NCBI GenBank assembly: GCA_947627335.1
Contig: CANQVQ010000074.1
Span: 1 to 7,741 of the forward strand
Direction of reading: 5' to 3'
DNA: 7,741 nucleotides
From: an uncultured Clostridia bacterium
Lineage (GTDB): Bacteria; Bacillota; Clostridia; Oscillospirales; CAG-382
The notes beneath the pieces were generated by a model, which saw nothing but the letters and a program-made list of their open reading frames with translations, searched no databases and was not told the origin of the DNA. Each line of letters begins with the position of its first letter. Position 1 is the first letter of the stretch. Both the position numbers and the translations under genes were made by a program. Of this stretch, positions 1 to 5,839 are shown one piece after another.

Positions 1-95
1 TCCGGGTGGGCGGCGAGGTAGTCGTTCAGGCGGTTCGCGATCGTCGCGAACAGGTAGCTGTCCTGTAAATTCTTGAAATTTCCGTTGATTTTCAT
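1..95 (-). CDS. dapL: LL-diaminopimelate aminotransferase, N-terminal fragment (cut by window edge)
   Basis: Only the first 31 codons are inside the window. They begin MKINGNFKNLQDSYLF and continue ATIANRLNDYLAAHP, which matches the usual start of DapL proteins (MKxNxNxxxLxxSYLFxxIAxR). DapL is a PLP-dependent class I/II aminotransferase that converts L-tetrahydrodipicolinate plus glutamate directly to LL-diaminopimelate in the cytoplasm, bypassing acylated intermediates. The ATG at 95 follows a GAGGA ribosome site that overlaps the dapF stop codon; the gap to dapF is 7 nt, so the two are probably translationally coupled. It is the fourth gene of dapA-dapB-dapF-dapL, exactly the activity the other three lack to complete the route to meso-DAP. 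The catalytic lysine and PLP-binding residues lie outside the window, so the call depends on the N-terminus plus operon context. Confidence 0.85.
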   Translation of the reverse strand, partial: MKINGNFKNLQDSYLFATIANRLNDYLAAHP

Positions 96-102
96 AGCTT
101 CC

Positions 103-954
103 TCATTTCGTTTCGTCGAACAGGTAGACCCCGCGGCAGACCGTCACAGCCGGTCCCTGCATACGGACCTGTTCGTCGGTATAGGTGATCTGCAAGTCCC
201 CGCCTCGCAGGGAAACGGAAATCGGCTCGCCCTTCGGGCAAAAGCCGTTCTCGACGGCGGCGACGACGGCGGCGCAGGCGCCGGTGCCGCAGGCGAGCGT
301 CTCCCCGCTTCCGCGCTCCCAGACCCGCATACGCAGGTGCGTCCGATCGACGACGCGCACGAATTCCGTATTGACGCGCTCCGGGAACAGCGGCGCACGC
401 TCGAACGCCGGACCGATCTCCGCGAGCGGGAGCGCCGACGGGTCGTCCGTGAATACCACGCAGTGCGGGTTTCCCATGCTGACGCAGGTGATACGGCAGG
501 GCTCCCCGCCGATCTGCACTTGGCGGTCGACGACCGACGGACCGTCCAGCAGGACCGGGATCTTCGACGGTTCGAGGACCGCCCGTCCCATCTCCACCGA
601 CGCCCCGACGACCTCGCCGTCCGCAAATTGCAAGCGGATCTCCTTCACCCCGGAAAGGGTTTCGATCCGCAGGACTTCCTTTCGGGAGACGCCCTCGTCG
701 TACAGGAATTTCGCGACACAGCGGATGCCGTTGCCGCACATCTGCGCTTCGCTCCCGTCGGCGTTGAAAATGCGCATCTTCGCGTCCGCGCAGTCCGACG
801 GACCGATGAAGATCGCGCCGTCCCCGCCGACGCCGAACCGACGGTCGGACACCTTCCGCGCAAGGGACGCACGGTCCGGAAGGCTTTGCGTAAATTCCGA
901 AAAATAGACGTAATCGTTCCCGCAGCCGTGCATTTTGGTAAACCGAAGTTCCAT
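103..954 (-). CDS. dapF: Diaminopimelate epimerase
   Basis: The 283-residue protein has the normal DapF length. DapF interconverts LL- and meso-diaminopimelate without a cofactor, using two cysteines as acid and base. Both are visible: Cys73 in MCGNGIRC (72-79) and Cys222 in ETLACGTGACA (218-228). The N-terminal substrate-binding motif MHGCGNDY (8-15), GVGGDG (41-46), FNADGSE (63-69) and GNPH (161-164) are also intact. The reading frame stays open upstream to about 1437, through dapB in another frame, but the start at 954 (MELRFTKMHG) is clear: it lies just after an AAGGAGG site that overlaps the dapB stop codon, and it gives the family N-terminus. The gap to dapB is 11 nt. It is the third gene of the dap operon and supplies meso-DAP for peptidoglycan cross-links and for lysine synthesis. 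Confidence 0.97.
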   Translation of the reverse strand: MELRFTKMHGCGNDYVYFSEFTQSLPDRASLARKVSDRRFGVGGDGAIFIGPSDCADAKMRIFNADGSEAQMCGNGIRCVAKFLYDEGVSRKEVLRIETLSGVKEIRLQFADGEVVGASVEMGRAVLEPSKIPVLLDGPSVVDRQVQIGGEPCRITCVSMGNPHCVVFTDDPSALPLAEIGPAFERAPLFPERVNTEFVRVVDRTHLRMRVWERGSGETLACGTGACAAVVAAVENGFCPKGEPISVSLRGGDLQITYTDEQVRMQGPAVTVCRGVYLFDETK

Positions 955-965
955 TCGCTCCCTCC

Positions 966-1739
966 TTATGCTTTCGCGGGGGCTTGCAGCGCGTCCCGCA
1001 GGAGATCCTCCATCGTGTAGAAGCCGCTCTGCTTCCCTTTGAGAAATTCCGCCGCACGGAGCGCTCCCTGCGCAAACAGGGTGCGTCCGATCGCCGTGTG
1101 TTTGACGGAAACCACCTCGTCCCCGCAGCAGAACAGCACTTCGTGTTCCCCGACGATGTTTCCGCCGCGAATCGAACTGATGCCGATCTCCGCTTTCGGA
1201 CGGGCGCACCGACGGTCGGTGCGGTCGTATACGAGATCGGTCTCGCCGGGCAGCGCTTCGCGGATCGCGTGGGCGATCATCAGCGCCGTGCCGCTCGGGG
1301 CATCGAGCTTCTGGTTGTGGTGCTTTTCGATGATCTCGACGTCCGCCTTTCCGCCGAGGACGGTCGCCGCCTGGCGGCAGAGCGAGATCAGCAGATGCAC
1401 GCCGAGCGACATATTCCCGGAATGCAGTATAGCGCATTGTGCGGAAATGCGGTGCAGCGCGTCAAGCTCGTCCGGCGTATGCCCGGTCGTCGCGACGACC
1501 ATCGGGGTCCCGGTCCGCTCGGCGAACCGCAGCAGGTCGGGGGTGGAGGTATGCACCGTGAAATCCACCAGCACGTCCGCGCACTCGGTCACGTCGTCGA
1601 GCGAGCGGTACAGCGGGAAATCGCAGGGCTTTTCAAAAGGATCGACGCCCGCGACGACGCGGACGCCGGCGGAAGCCGCAGCTTCCGCGACCGCCCGACC
1701 CATTCTGCCGCAGGCGCCGTTGAGAATCAGATCCGTCAT
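966..1739 (-). CDS. dapB: 4-hydroxy-tetrahydrodipicolinate reductase
   Basis: The 257-residue protein has typical DapB length. It reduces the DapA product to tetrahydrodipicolinate with NAD(P)H in the cytoplasm. The Rossmann nucleotide-binding loop is NGACGRMG (7-14), with an Asp at 33 (VAGVD) in the region that contacts the cofactor ribose. DVLVDFT (55-61) and VVATTGHT (81-88) are conserved DapB segments. The signature EKHHNQKLDAPSGTA (138-152) contains the catalytic His140-His141 pair and Lys144; GGNIVGEHEV (192-201) is the conserved C-terminal segment. The ATG at 1739 has AAAGGA 8 nt upstream; an open extension upstream to about 1994 overlaps dapA and lacks family features. It follows dapA by 38 nt and precedes dapF by 11 nt. 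Confidence 0.97.
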   Translation of the reverse strand: MTDLILNGACGRMGRAVAEAAASAGVRVVAGVDPFEKPCDFPLYRSLDDVTECADVLVDFTVHTSTPDLLRFAERTGTPMVVATTGHTPDELDALHRISAQCAILHSGNMSLGVHLLISLCRQAATVLGGKADVEIIEKHHNQKLDAPSGTALMIAHAIREALPGETDLVYDRTDRRCARPKAEIGISSIRGGNIVGEHEVLFCCGDEVVSVKHTAIGRTLFAQGALRAAEFLKGKQSGFYTMEDLLRDALQAPAKA

Positions 1740-1777
1740 ATTTTTCGTCCTTTCCTTGTGTACATCCGCACGTCGGT

Positions 1778-2668
1778 TCAGAGCAGTCCGACGTCCCGCA
1801 TGAGCGAATAGAGTTTTTCGTTGTCCGCGTCGTCCATTTCGCACAGCGGCATACGCATTTCCCCGGTACAATAGCCCATCTTCGCCATCGCCGCCTTGAC
1901 CGGGATCGGGTTGACCTGCATGAACAGCCCGTTGATCAGCGGGAGGTATTCCAACTGCCGCTTCGCCGCTTCCCGGAAGTTCCCGTCGAGGCAAAGCTGC
2001 GTCAGTTCGTGGGTCTCCCGGGGCATGACGTTGGAAAGCACGGAGATCACGCCCAGTGCGCCCATCGCCATGAGCGGGACGATCTGGTCGTCGTTGCCGC
2101 TGTAGATCACGAGGTCGTCCCCGCAGGCTTCGAGGACCTGCAGAATGGCGGACAGATTGCCGCTCGCTTCCTTGGCAGCGACGATGTTCGGGTGCTTGGC
2201 AAGCTCCCGGTAAGCGTTGACGGAGATATTCAGCCCCGTCCGGGACGGGACGTTGTAGAGAATATTGGGGATGTCCGCCGCATCGGCGATCATCTGGAAG
2301 TGCCGCACAAGGCTCTTCTGGCTCGCCTTGTTATAGTACGGCGTGACCAGCAGAACCGCGTCCGCGCCGGCGTCCTTCGAGAAGCGGGTCAGTTCGATGG
2401 CGTAGTCGGTGTGGTTCGAGCCTGCCCCGGCGATGACCGGGACGCGGTGGTTGACCTTTTCGACGCTGAAGGAGATGATCTCCTTGTGTTCCCTGTCGGT
2501 CAGCGTCGCCGCCTCGGCGGTGGTCCCGCAGACGATGATGGCGTCGGTGCCGCCCTCGATCTGCTGTTCAAGAATACGTTCCAAAGCGGGATAATCGACT
2601 TCCCCGTCCCGGAACGGCGTGATCAGTGCGACCCCCGCACCGGTGAAAACCTTCTTTTTCTGTGTCAT
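1778..2668 (-). CDS. dapA: 4-hydroxy-tetrahydrodipicolinate synthase
   Basis: The 296-residue protein is a TIM-barrel class I aldolase of normal DapA length. It condenses pyruvate with aspartate-4-semialdehyde, the committed step towards DAP and lysine. Visible residues are Thr49-Thr50 in CGTTAE (47-52), Tyr111-Tyr112 in TPYYNK, Tyr138 in YNVPSRTG (138-145, with Arg143 for substrate binding) and the Schiff-base Lys166 in AAKEASG (164-170). The ATG at 2668 is preceded by AAAGGA at an 11-nt distance, slightly long. It heads the dapA-dapB-dapF-dapL operon; a strong promoter lies about 60 nt upstream and the leader is too short for a lysine riboswitch. Related aldolases of the family (N-acetylneuraminate lyase, KDG aldolase) share the fold, but the operon settles the assignment. 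Confidence 0.97.
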   Translation of the reverse strand: MTQKKKVFTGAGVALITPFRDGEVDYPALERILEQQIEGGTDAIIVCGTTAEAATLTDREHKEIISFSVEKVNHRVPVIAGAGSNHTDYAIELTRFSKDAGADAVLLVTPYYNKASQKSLVRHFQMIADAADIPNILYNVPSRTGLNISVNAYRELAKHPNIVAAKEASGNLSAILQVLEACGDDLVIYSGNDDQIVPLMAMGALGVISVLSNVMPRETHELTQLCLDGNFREAAKRQLEYLPLINGLFMQVNPIPVKAAMAKMGYCTGEMRMPLCEMDDADNEKLYSLMRDVGLL

Positions 2669-2728
2669 CTCTTACTCATTCCTTTGAAAATACGAATCAA
2701 AAATGCAGTCCTTTACACATCTTATCCT

Positions 2729-2757
2729 ATACTACCATGATTTGACGAAAAAGTCAA
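2729..2757 (-). promoter_or_regulatory. Sigma-A type promoter of the dap operon
   Basis: On the - strand, TTGACT (2757-2752) is followed after exactly 17 nt by TAGTAT (2734-2729), close to the vegetative consensus in both boxes. The expected transcript start is around 2721-2722, giving a 5' leader of about 54 nt before dapA. The leader is A/T-rich and I see no stable hairpin in it, so the usual lysine-riboswitch control does not fit here. Confidence 0.8.
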
Positions 2758-2758
2758 A
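2741..2758. repeat. Inverted repeat overlapping the dapA -35 box
   Basis: Perfect 6-bp arms, TTTGAC and GTCAAA, separated by 6 nt. One arm contains most of the -35 hexamer and the other lies in the promoter spacer. The placement is right for a repressor site, but 6-bp arms in A/T-rich DNA can arise by chance, so an operator role is inference. Confidence 0.4.
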
Positions 2759-2895
2759 CCTTTTTTCCGCAAATTTTGAAAAAAACGCTTTCCGCACGCT
2801 TCCGCGCATGGAAAGCCGGGATGCGTGTCCCGTTTTCAGAATATGACGTGTCCGCGCAAGTGTGCAAAGGCGTATGTACCGTCGTCGTATGGACG
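2758..2895. other. Non-coding stretch between the DUF11-gene terminator and the dapA promoter
   Basis: No gene with a ribosome site is visible on either strand. The only structure is a small hairpin at 2817-2832 (CGGGA, 6-nt loop, TCCCG) and an imperfect direct repeat (CGCTTTCCGC / CGCTTCCGC) around 2787-2805. A frame is open across it on the - strand, but it would run through both the terminator and the dap promoter. No lysine riboswitch core was recognised, and any such element would lie upstream of the promoter, outside the transcript. Confidence 0.5.
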
Positions 2896-2953
2896 TAAAA
2901 AGAGAAAACCGGCGACGACGACGCCAAAAACGGCGCAAGCCGAGCCGGTTTTC
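2896..2953 (-). terminator. Rho-independent terminator of the five-gene operon
   Basis: Nine bases after the DUF11-protein stop, the transcript can form a perfect 10-bp outer stem, GAAAACCGGC (2953-2944) with GCCGGTTTTC (2913-2904), followed by CTCTTTTTA. The 30-nt apical part can form a second small hairpin, CGCC-GTTTTT-GGCG. The long loop is atypical, but the stem plus U-rich tail directly after a stop codon supports termination, and it insulates the dap promoter from upstream transcription. Confidence 0.8.
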
Positions 2954-2961
2954 AAACAAAA

Positions 2962-3816
2962 TCAAAGCCTTCCGCTTACCTGAAGCGTCACGCTGCCGGG
3001 CGTGACCGACCATTCGCCGGTCCGCGTATCCTGCACGGCGGTCGCCGCGGGGACGGTGATCTGCCCGGGAACGGTCTGGAAAAGTCCGGTCGCCTCGTTA
3101 TAGGTGTACTGCGACGGGGCGGAAAGCGGTTCGCCGTCGAGCGTGACCGTGACGTCGTGCAGAATCGGTGCAAACAGGTCGTTGACCGCGACGCGTTCCT
3201 CCGCGTCCGCGTCTGCAAAGCCGGTGTTGAGCAGGACGAACGTATAGGTCAGCCTGCCGTTTTCCAGAACGGGTACCGGGAGGATCGACTTCGCGATGGC
3301 GAGCGCCGGGACGAACGCCGATGCGATCGTTTCGCTCGCCGAAAGCGTCTGCGCGAGTGACGCGCCCGTGAGGGAAACGGTATTGCGGATCCGTCCGCCG
3401 GAAGCGGGCGGGGCATACGAATTGACCGTCGCACGATAGACGAGCTGAAGCGTCCCGCCGGCGGGAACGGTCAGCCCCGTCACGGTCAGCGGACGGACCG
3501 CCGAAACCGTCGGCGCGGACTGCAGGACCCCGTTTTCCCAGAGCATCGCGGAATCGGTCTGATACGTCAGCGGATAGAGCGTCCCCTGCCCGAACGCGTA
3601 AGCGCCCAGCGAATCCGTCAGGGTCAGATCGGAGAAGCCGTTTTCCCCTTCGTTTGCGACGGTCACCAGATACACCGCCGTACCGCCGACGCGGTAGTCG
3701 CCGCTCAGGGCGGTTTTGCGGATCGACAGGGCGGACCGCACCTCGCCGACGGCGAGGTTGGATTGAAGGGTCGTCGCGTCGTAGGAAAGTTTCGCCTGAT
3801 TGGTGAAAAGTGCCAT
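2962..3816 (-). CDS. DUF11-type repeat protein (two modules)
   Basis: The 284-residue protein starts MALFTNQAKLSYD, an N-terminus I recognise from DUF11/conserved-repeat proteins of Clostridia. Two beta-sandwich modules are visible. The first covers about 30-165, with the start LSIRKTA, then YLVTVANEG (49-57) and LTLTDSLGAY (64-73). The second covers about 171-284, with LAIAKS, then YTFVLLNTG (191-199) and VAVNDLF (209-215). The pattern Y-x-V/F-x-N-x-G followed by a D-x-L/F turn is typical of DUF11. There is no signal peptide, membrane segment or sorting motif, which is odd since DUF11 modules are usually extracellular; delivery by an unusual route or a spore/surface role is only a guess. The ATG at 3816 is chosen over one five codons upstream because GGGAGGA sits 7 nt before it. 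Function unknown. Last gene before the terminator. Confidence 0.8.
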   Translation of the reverse strand: MALFTNQAKLSYDATTLQSNLAVGEVRSALSIRKTALSGDYRVGGTAVYLVTVANEGENGFSDLTLTDSLGAYAFGQGTLYPLTYQTDSAMLWENGVLQSAPTVSAVRPLTVTGLTVPAGGTLQLVYRATVNSYAPPASGGRIRNTVSLTGASLAQTLSASETIASAFVPALAIAKSILPVPVLENGRLTYTFVLLNTGFADADAEERVAVNDLFAPILHDVTVTLDGEPLSAPSQYTYNEATGLFQTVPGQITVPAATAVQDTRTGEWSVTPGSVTLQVSGRL

Positions 3817-3822
3817 GGTTGT

Positions 3823-3829
3823 TCCTCCC
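3823..3829 (-). promoter_or_regulatory. Ribosome binding site fixing the DUF11-protein start
   Basis: GGGAGGA lies 7 nt before the ATG at 3816. An in-frame ATG at 3831 lies upstream of this site and so cannot use it. Confidence 0.85.
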
Positions 3830-3835
3830 AATCGG

Positions 3836-3850
3836 ATGATACAGTATCAT
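3836..3850. repeat. Palindrome in front of the DUF11 gene, possible operator
   Basis: Perfect 7-bp arms ATGATAC and GTATCAT around a single base. It lies 19 bp upstream of the DUF11-protein start and overlaps a candidate -10 box, so a repressor bound here would block initiation. As an RNA hairpin it would have an impossibly small loop, which favours a DNA-binding site over a terminator. The role is inferred. Confidence 0.5.
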
Positions 3851-3878
3851 TCTATGAGGGAGGGAACGCAGGGGTGAA
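3849..3878 (-). promoter_or_regulatory. Weak candidate promoter for the DUF11 gene
   Basis: On the - strand TTCACC (3878-3873) is followed after 18 nt by TAGAAT (3854-3849). The -10 is good and the -35 is poor. It lies in the 74-bp gap after the PH-like protein stop, the largest gap in this gene set. The DUF11 gene may thus be read both from the operon promoter and from here. Confidence 0.35.
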
Positions 3879-3890
3879 CGCGTGGACGGG

Positions 3891-4583
3891 CTATTTTGCG
3901 GTCAGGGCTTTGTCCGCCCGCCGTTTGGCGCGTCGACGTCCTCTTCGGGAAAGGCAGCGGGGGCAATCCCCCGCCGATTGCAGAGACTTGCACCGTTCGT
4001 ACAGTTCGCCGTGCGAACGGACGACAAGACGGAGCGCGTACGGCTCGGTCAGGGAGAACTCCCGGAAATCGACGGCTTCCGGTCGTTCATGCAGGTCTTT
4101 CTTTCGACGGTAGGCGCGAAACGGGGAGAACCGCCGGAACGGAATACCGCTTCCGCGGACCGTGACCGTCGCGAAGGACGGGAAAAGCCGCCACGGGCGA
4201 AACCGAACCTTCCTGACCTCCGCCCAGCGGATCCGATCCACCCGTTCCTCCTGACAGCGGTAGTACAGATAAACCGCTTTCTGCGTCACGACGAGCAGAT
4301 TGGCGCACGCCGAGCGGAACAGGAACGCCCGGACGACGAGAAGTCCGCCGCAGAAAAGCCAGAACAGGAGCGGCAGCCGCCAGACACGCGGGAGCAGAAA
4401 CGGAAGGGCGAACAGCGAAAAGTACGCGAGCGCAGGCAAGAGCGTCTGCGGGCAGAAGAAGTAAAAGCGTGGGAGCCATTGCCAAAAGACGCAGTCCTCT
4501 CCCTCGCAAAACAGGGTCTGCACGAATGCAAAGGCGTCCTCCTTCGGGCGGACCGCAGGCTCGACCCAAATGCTTTTCCGCAC
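3891..4583 (-). CDS. Two-helix membrane protein with a PH-like domain
   Basis: The 230-residue protein has two hydrophobic segments at about 41-65 and 68-89, separated by a short Pro/Arg turn, so it is probably a membrane hairpin with both ends on the same side. The segment after it, LLVVTQKAVYLYY (96-108), then RIRWAEVRKVRF (117-128) and SFATVTVRG (136-144), follows the pattern of bacterial PH-like domains (DUF304/bPH2): a start 'vTdkrvy', an 'i.ldeI..V' strand and a final beta strand with GT-like small residues. A helix near 188-203 could close the domain. The C-terminus is odd: CPRC (207-210) followed by a very basic tail (about ten Arg/Lys in 15 residues). The ATG at 4583 has AGAGGGG just upstream; the gap to sodC is 25 nt. 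No enzymatic residues are recognised, so function is unknown. Confidence 0.7.
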   Translation of the reverse strand: MRKSIWVEPAVRPKEDAFAFVQTLFCEGEDCVFWQWLPRFYFFCPQTLLPALAYFSLFALPFLLPRVWRLPLLFWLFCGGLLVVRAFLFRSACANLLVVTQKAVYLYYRCQEERVDRIRWAEVRKVRFRPWRLFPSFATVTVRGSGIPFRRFSPFRAYRRKKDLHERPEAVDFREFSLTEPYALRLVVRSHGELYERCKSLQSAGDCPRCLSRRGRRRAKRRADKALTAK

Positions 4584-4608
4584 GCATTCTCCCCTCTTTC
4601 CGTCGAAA

Positions 4609-5049
4609 TTACCCTCTGCGGATCACCCCGCAGGCGATCTTGGTTCCGGCGTTTCCGGACGGTTGGGTTTTGAAATCGTCCGGGTCGCTGTGGATCACGA
4701 CCGTTCGACCGATGACGTCCCGCAGTGCAAAACGGTCGGTCAGCACCGCGAGGTTTGCTTTTCCGTTCGCCGACAGCAGCGGCGGAAGGTCCCCGGCGTG
4801 GTCGGGGTGTTCCCTCCCGAAGGGATTATAGTGGCTTCCCGTGTTCGGAAAGCCTGCGCCGTTGCAGTCCTTCCCTTCGTGGATATGGAACGCAAAAAAT
4901 CCCGTTTCCGAATCCGGCAGACCGCTGATCTCGGCGACGACCAGAACGCCGTCGTCCCTTTGACGGAACCGAACCTTGCCGGAGAGGTTCGGCGCAGATT
5001 CCCCGCCGACGACGTCGGCGATGGCTGATACATGGTTTGTTCGCTGCAT
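4609..5049 (-). CDS. sodC: Cu/Zn superoxide dismutase family protein, no signal peptide
   Basis: The 146-residue protein carries the full metal-site pattern of Cu/Zn SOD, which disproportionates superoxide to oxygen and peroxide. In FHIHEG, His55 and His57 fit copper ligands; His73 in GSHYNP fits the bridging ligand; His81, His84 and Asp87 in HPDHAGD include the zinc ligands; His120 in VVIHSDPDDF is the last copper ligand. Cys62 and Cys140 match the conserved disulfide. The active-site arginine near the C-terminus is Lys137 here (TKIACGV). Bacterial SodC is usually exported, but the N-terminus MQRTNHVSAIADVVGG has no signal sequence, so this copy should be cytosolic. AAGGAGG lies 8 nt before the ATG. 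The gaps to its neighbours are 40 nt upstream and 25 nt downstream, so it is probably co-transcribed with them. Confidence 0.92.
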   Translation of the reverse strand: MQRTNHVSAIADVVGGESAPNLSGKVRFRQRDDGVLVVAEISGLPDSETGFFAFHIHEGKDCNGAGFPNTGSHYNPFGREHPDHAGDLPPLLSANGKANLAVLTDRFALRDVIGRTVVIHSDPDDFKTQPSGNAGTKIACGVIRRG

Positions 5050-5089
5050 GATCGTTTCCTCCTTACTGTAAACGATATGCAGCGGGACG

Positions 5090-5800
5090 TCAAAACGGTG
5101 CTTCGCCGAGGCATTGCTCCAAAATGAATTTCGCGATACAGCGGTTCAGTTCCCCTTCCGCGTCGTCGTCTTTCTCGACCTGTCGGACCCGTTCGACCGC
5201 CTCCCGGACATACGGGTCCTCCCGCACCTCCAGCGGGTACACGTCGAGCGGCAGGGACTCCCCCGCGAACAGCGTGCCGAGCAATTCGGCGAACACCCTC
5301 GCGTACTGCTTCGCACCGACGCGAACGACCGCACGGAGCATCTCCTCGCTTTTCCGGTCGCTCAGCACGAGGTCCGCGCCTTCCCGCACGGCATTGCGGA
5401 ACTGCAGGACGCGGACAAGCGTCTGTTCCGGCTCGCGCAGCGAATGAAAGGTGTGACGGATCGTCATCGCTTCGCGGACCTTCTCCATCCGAAACGGCGA
5501 AAGCTGTGTCTCCACGCCGTTTTCGTGCAAATAAAAGACCCCGTTTTCATCGCGGTCCCTCCACCCGGTGCGGCGGAATTCGATCTCGTAGAAATCCGAC
5601 GAATGCGGCAGAATGCAGTTGTATTCGATGCTGTTGGCGTCGTAGATAAAGTATACGGGCGCACGGTCTACCGCGACGTCCGCGCTGTCGCCGTTTTCCA
5701 AAGCGCAGACCGGTTCGCCGTTGACGCAGAGAAAATTGGTGAGGGCATATCCGGCGAAACCGATCTCGCGTTTCAGCCGGAAACGAACTTTTCCATCCAT
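5090..5800 (-). CDS. Conserved-looking protein of unknown function
   Basis: I do not recognise this 236-residue protein. The first 80 residues look like beta strands (RFRLKREIGFAGYALTNF, then CVNGEPVCALENGDSADVAV), resembling the small 'I-V-NG-x-V-x-x-L-x-NGE' domains of some Firmicutes proteins, but this is only a resemblance. From about 105 onward it is predominantly helical and highly charged (MEKVREAM, RKSEEMLRAVVRV, DPYVREAVERVRQVEKDDDAEGELNR). There is no signal peptide or membrane segment, so it is probably cytosolic. The start at 5800 is preferred over an upstream ATG at 5830 because AAAGGAG lies 6 nt before it. It follows the lipoprotein by 39 nt and precedes sodC by 40 nt, so it is probably in the same transcript. 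Confidence 0.75.
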   Translation of the reverse strand: MDGKVRFRLKREIGFAGYALTNFLCVNGEPVCALENGDSADVAVDRAPVYFIYDANSIEYNCILPHSSDFYEIEFRRTGWRDRDENGVFYLHENGVETQLSPFRMEKVREAMTIRHTFHSLREPEQTLVRVLQFRNAVREGADLVLSDRKSEEMLRAVVRVGAKQYARVFAELLGTLFAGESLPLDVYPLEVREDPYVREAVERVRQVEKDDDAEGELNRCIAKFILEQCLGEAPF

Positions 5801-5806
5801 TTTGCA

Positions 5807-5813
5807 CTCCTTT
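5807..5813 (-). promoter_or_regulatory. Ribosome binding site fixing the start of the unknown gene
   Basis: AAAGGAG lies 6 nt before the ATG at 5800 and downstream of the alternative in-frame ATG at 5830, which has no ribosome site. Confidence 0.8.
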
Positions 5814-5839
5814 CCGTGTCGGGTCCGCAAAAGAACCGC

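Noticed and set aside
955..1437. N-terminal extension of the dapF frame
   Set aside because: It overlaps dapB in another frame, has Arg/Ala-rich shadow composition, and the true start at 954 has a strong ribosome site and the family N-terminus.
2817..2832. Small hairpin CGGGA-N6-TCCCG as a + strand terminator
   Set aside because: Only a 5-bp stem with a short interrupted T run, and no + strand gene upstream for it to terminate.
2669..2960. Lysine (L-box) riboswitch upstream of dapA
   Set aside because: The promoter lies only about 60 nt before dapA, so the transcript lacks room, and I saw no riboswitch core further upstream.
2732..3013. 93-codon open frame on the - strand between the DUF11 gene and dapA
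   Set aside because: It would run through a strong terminator and into the dapA promoter, has an Arg-rich shadow composition and no ribosome site.
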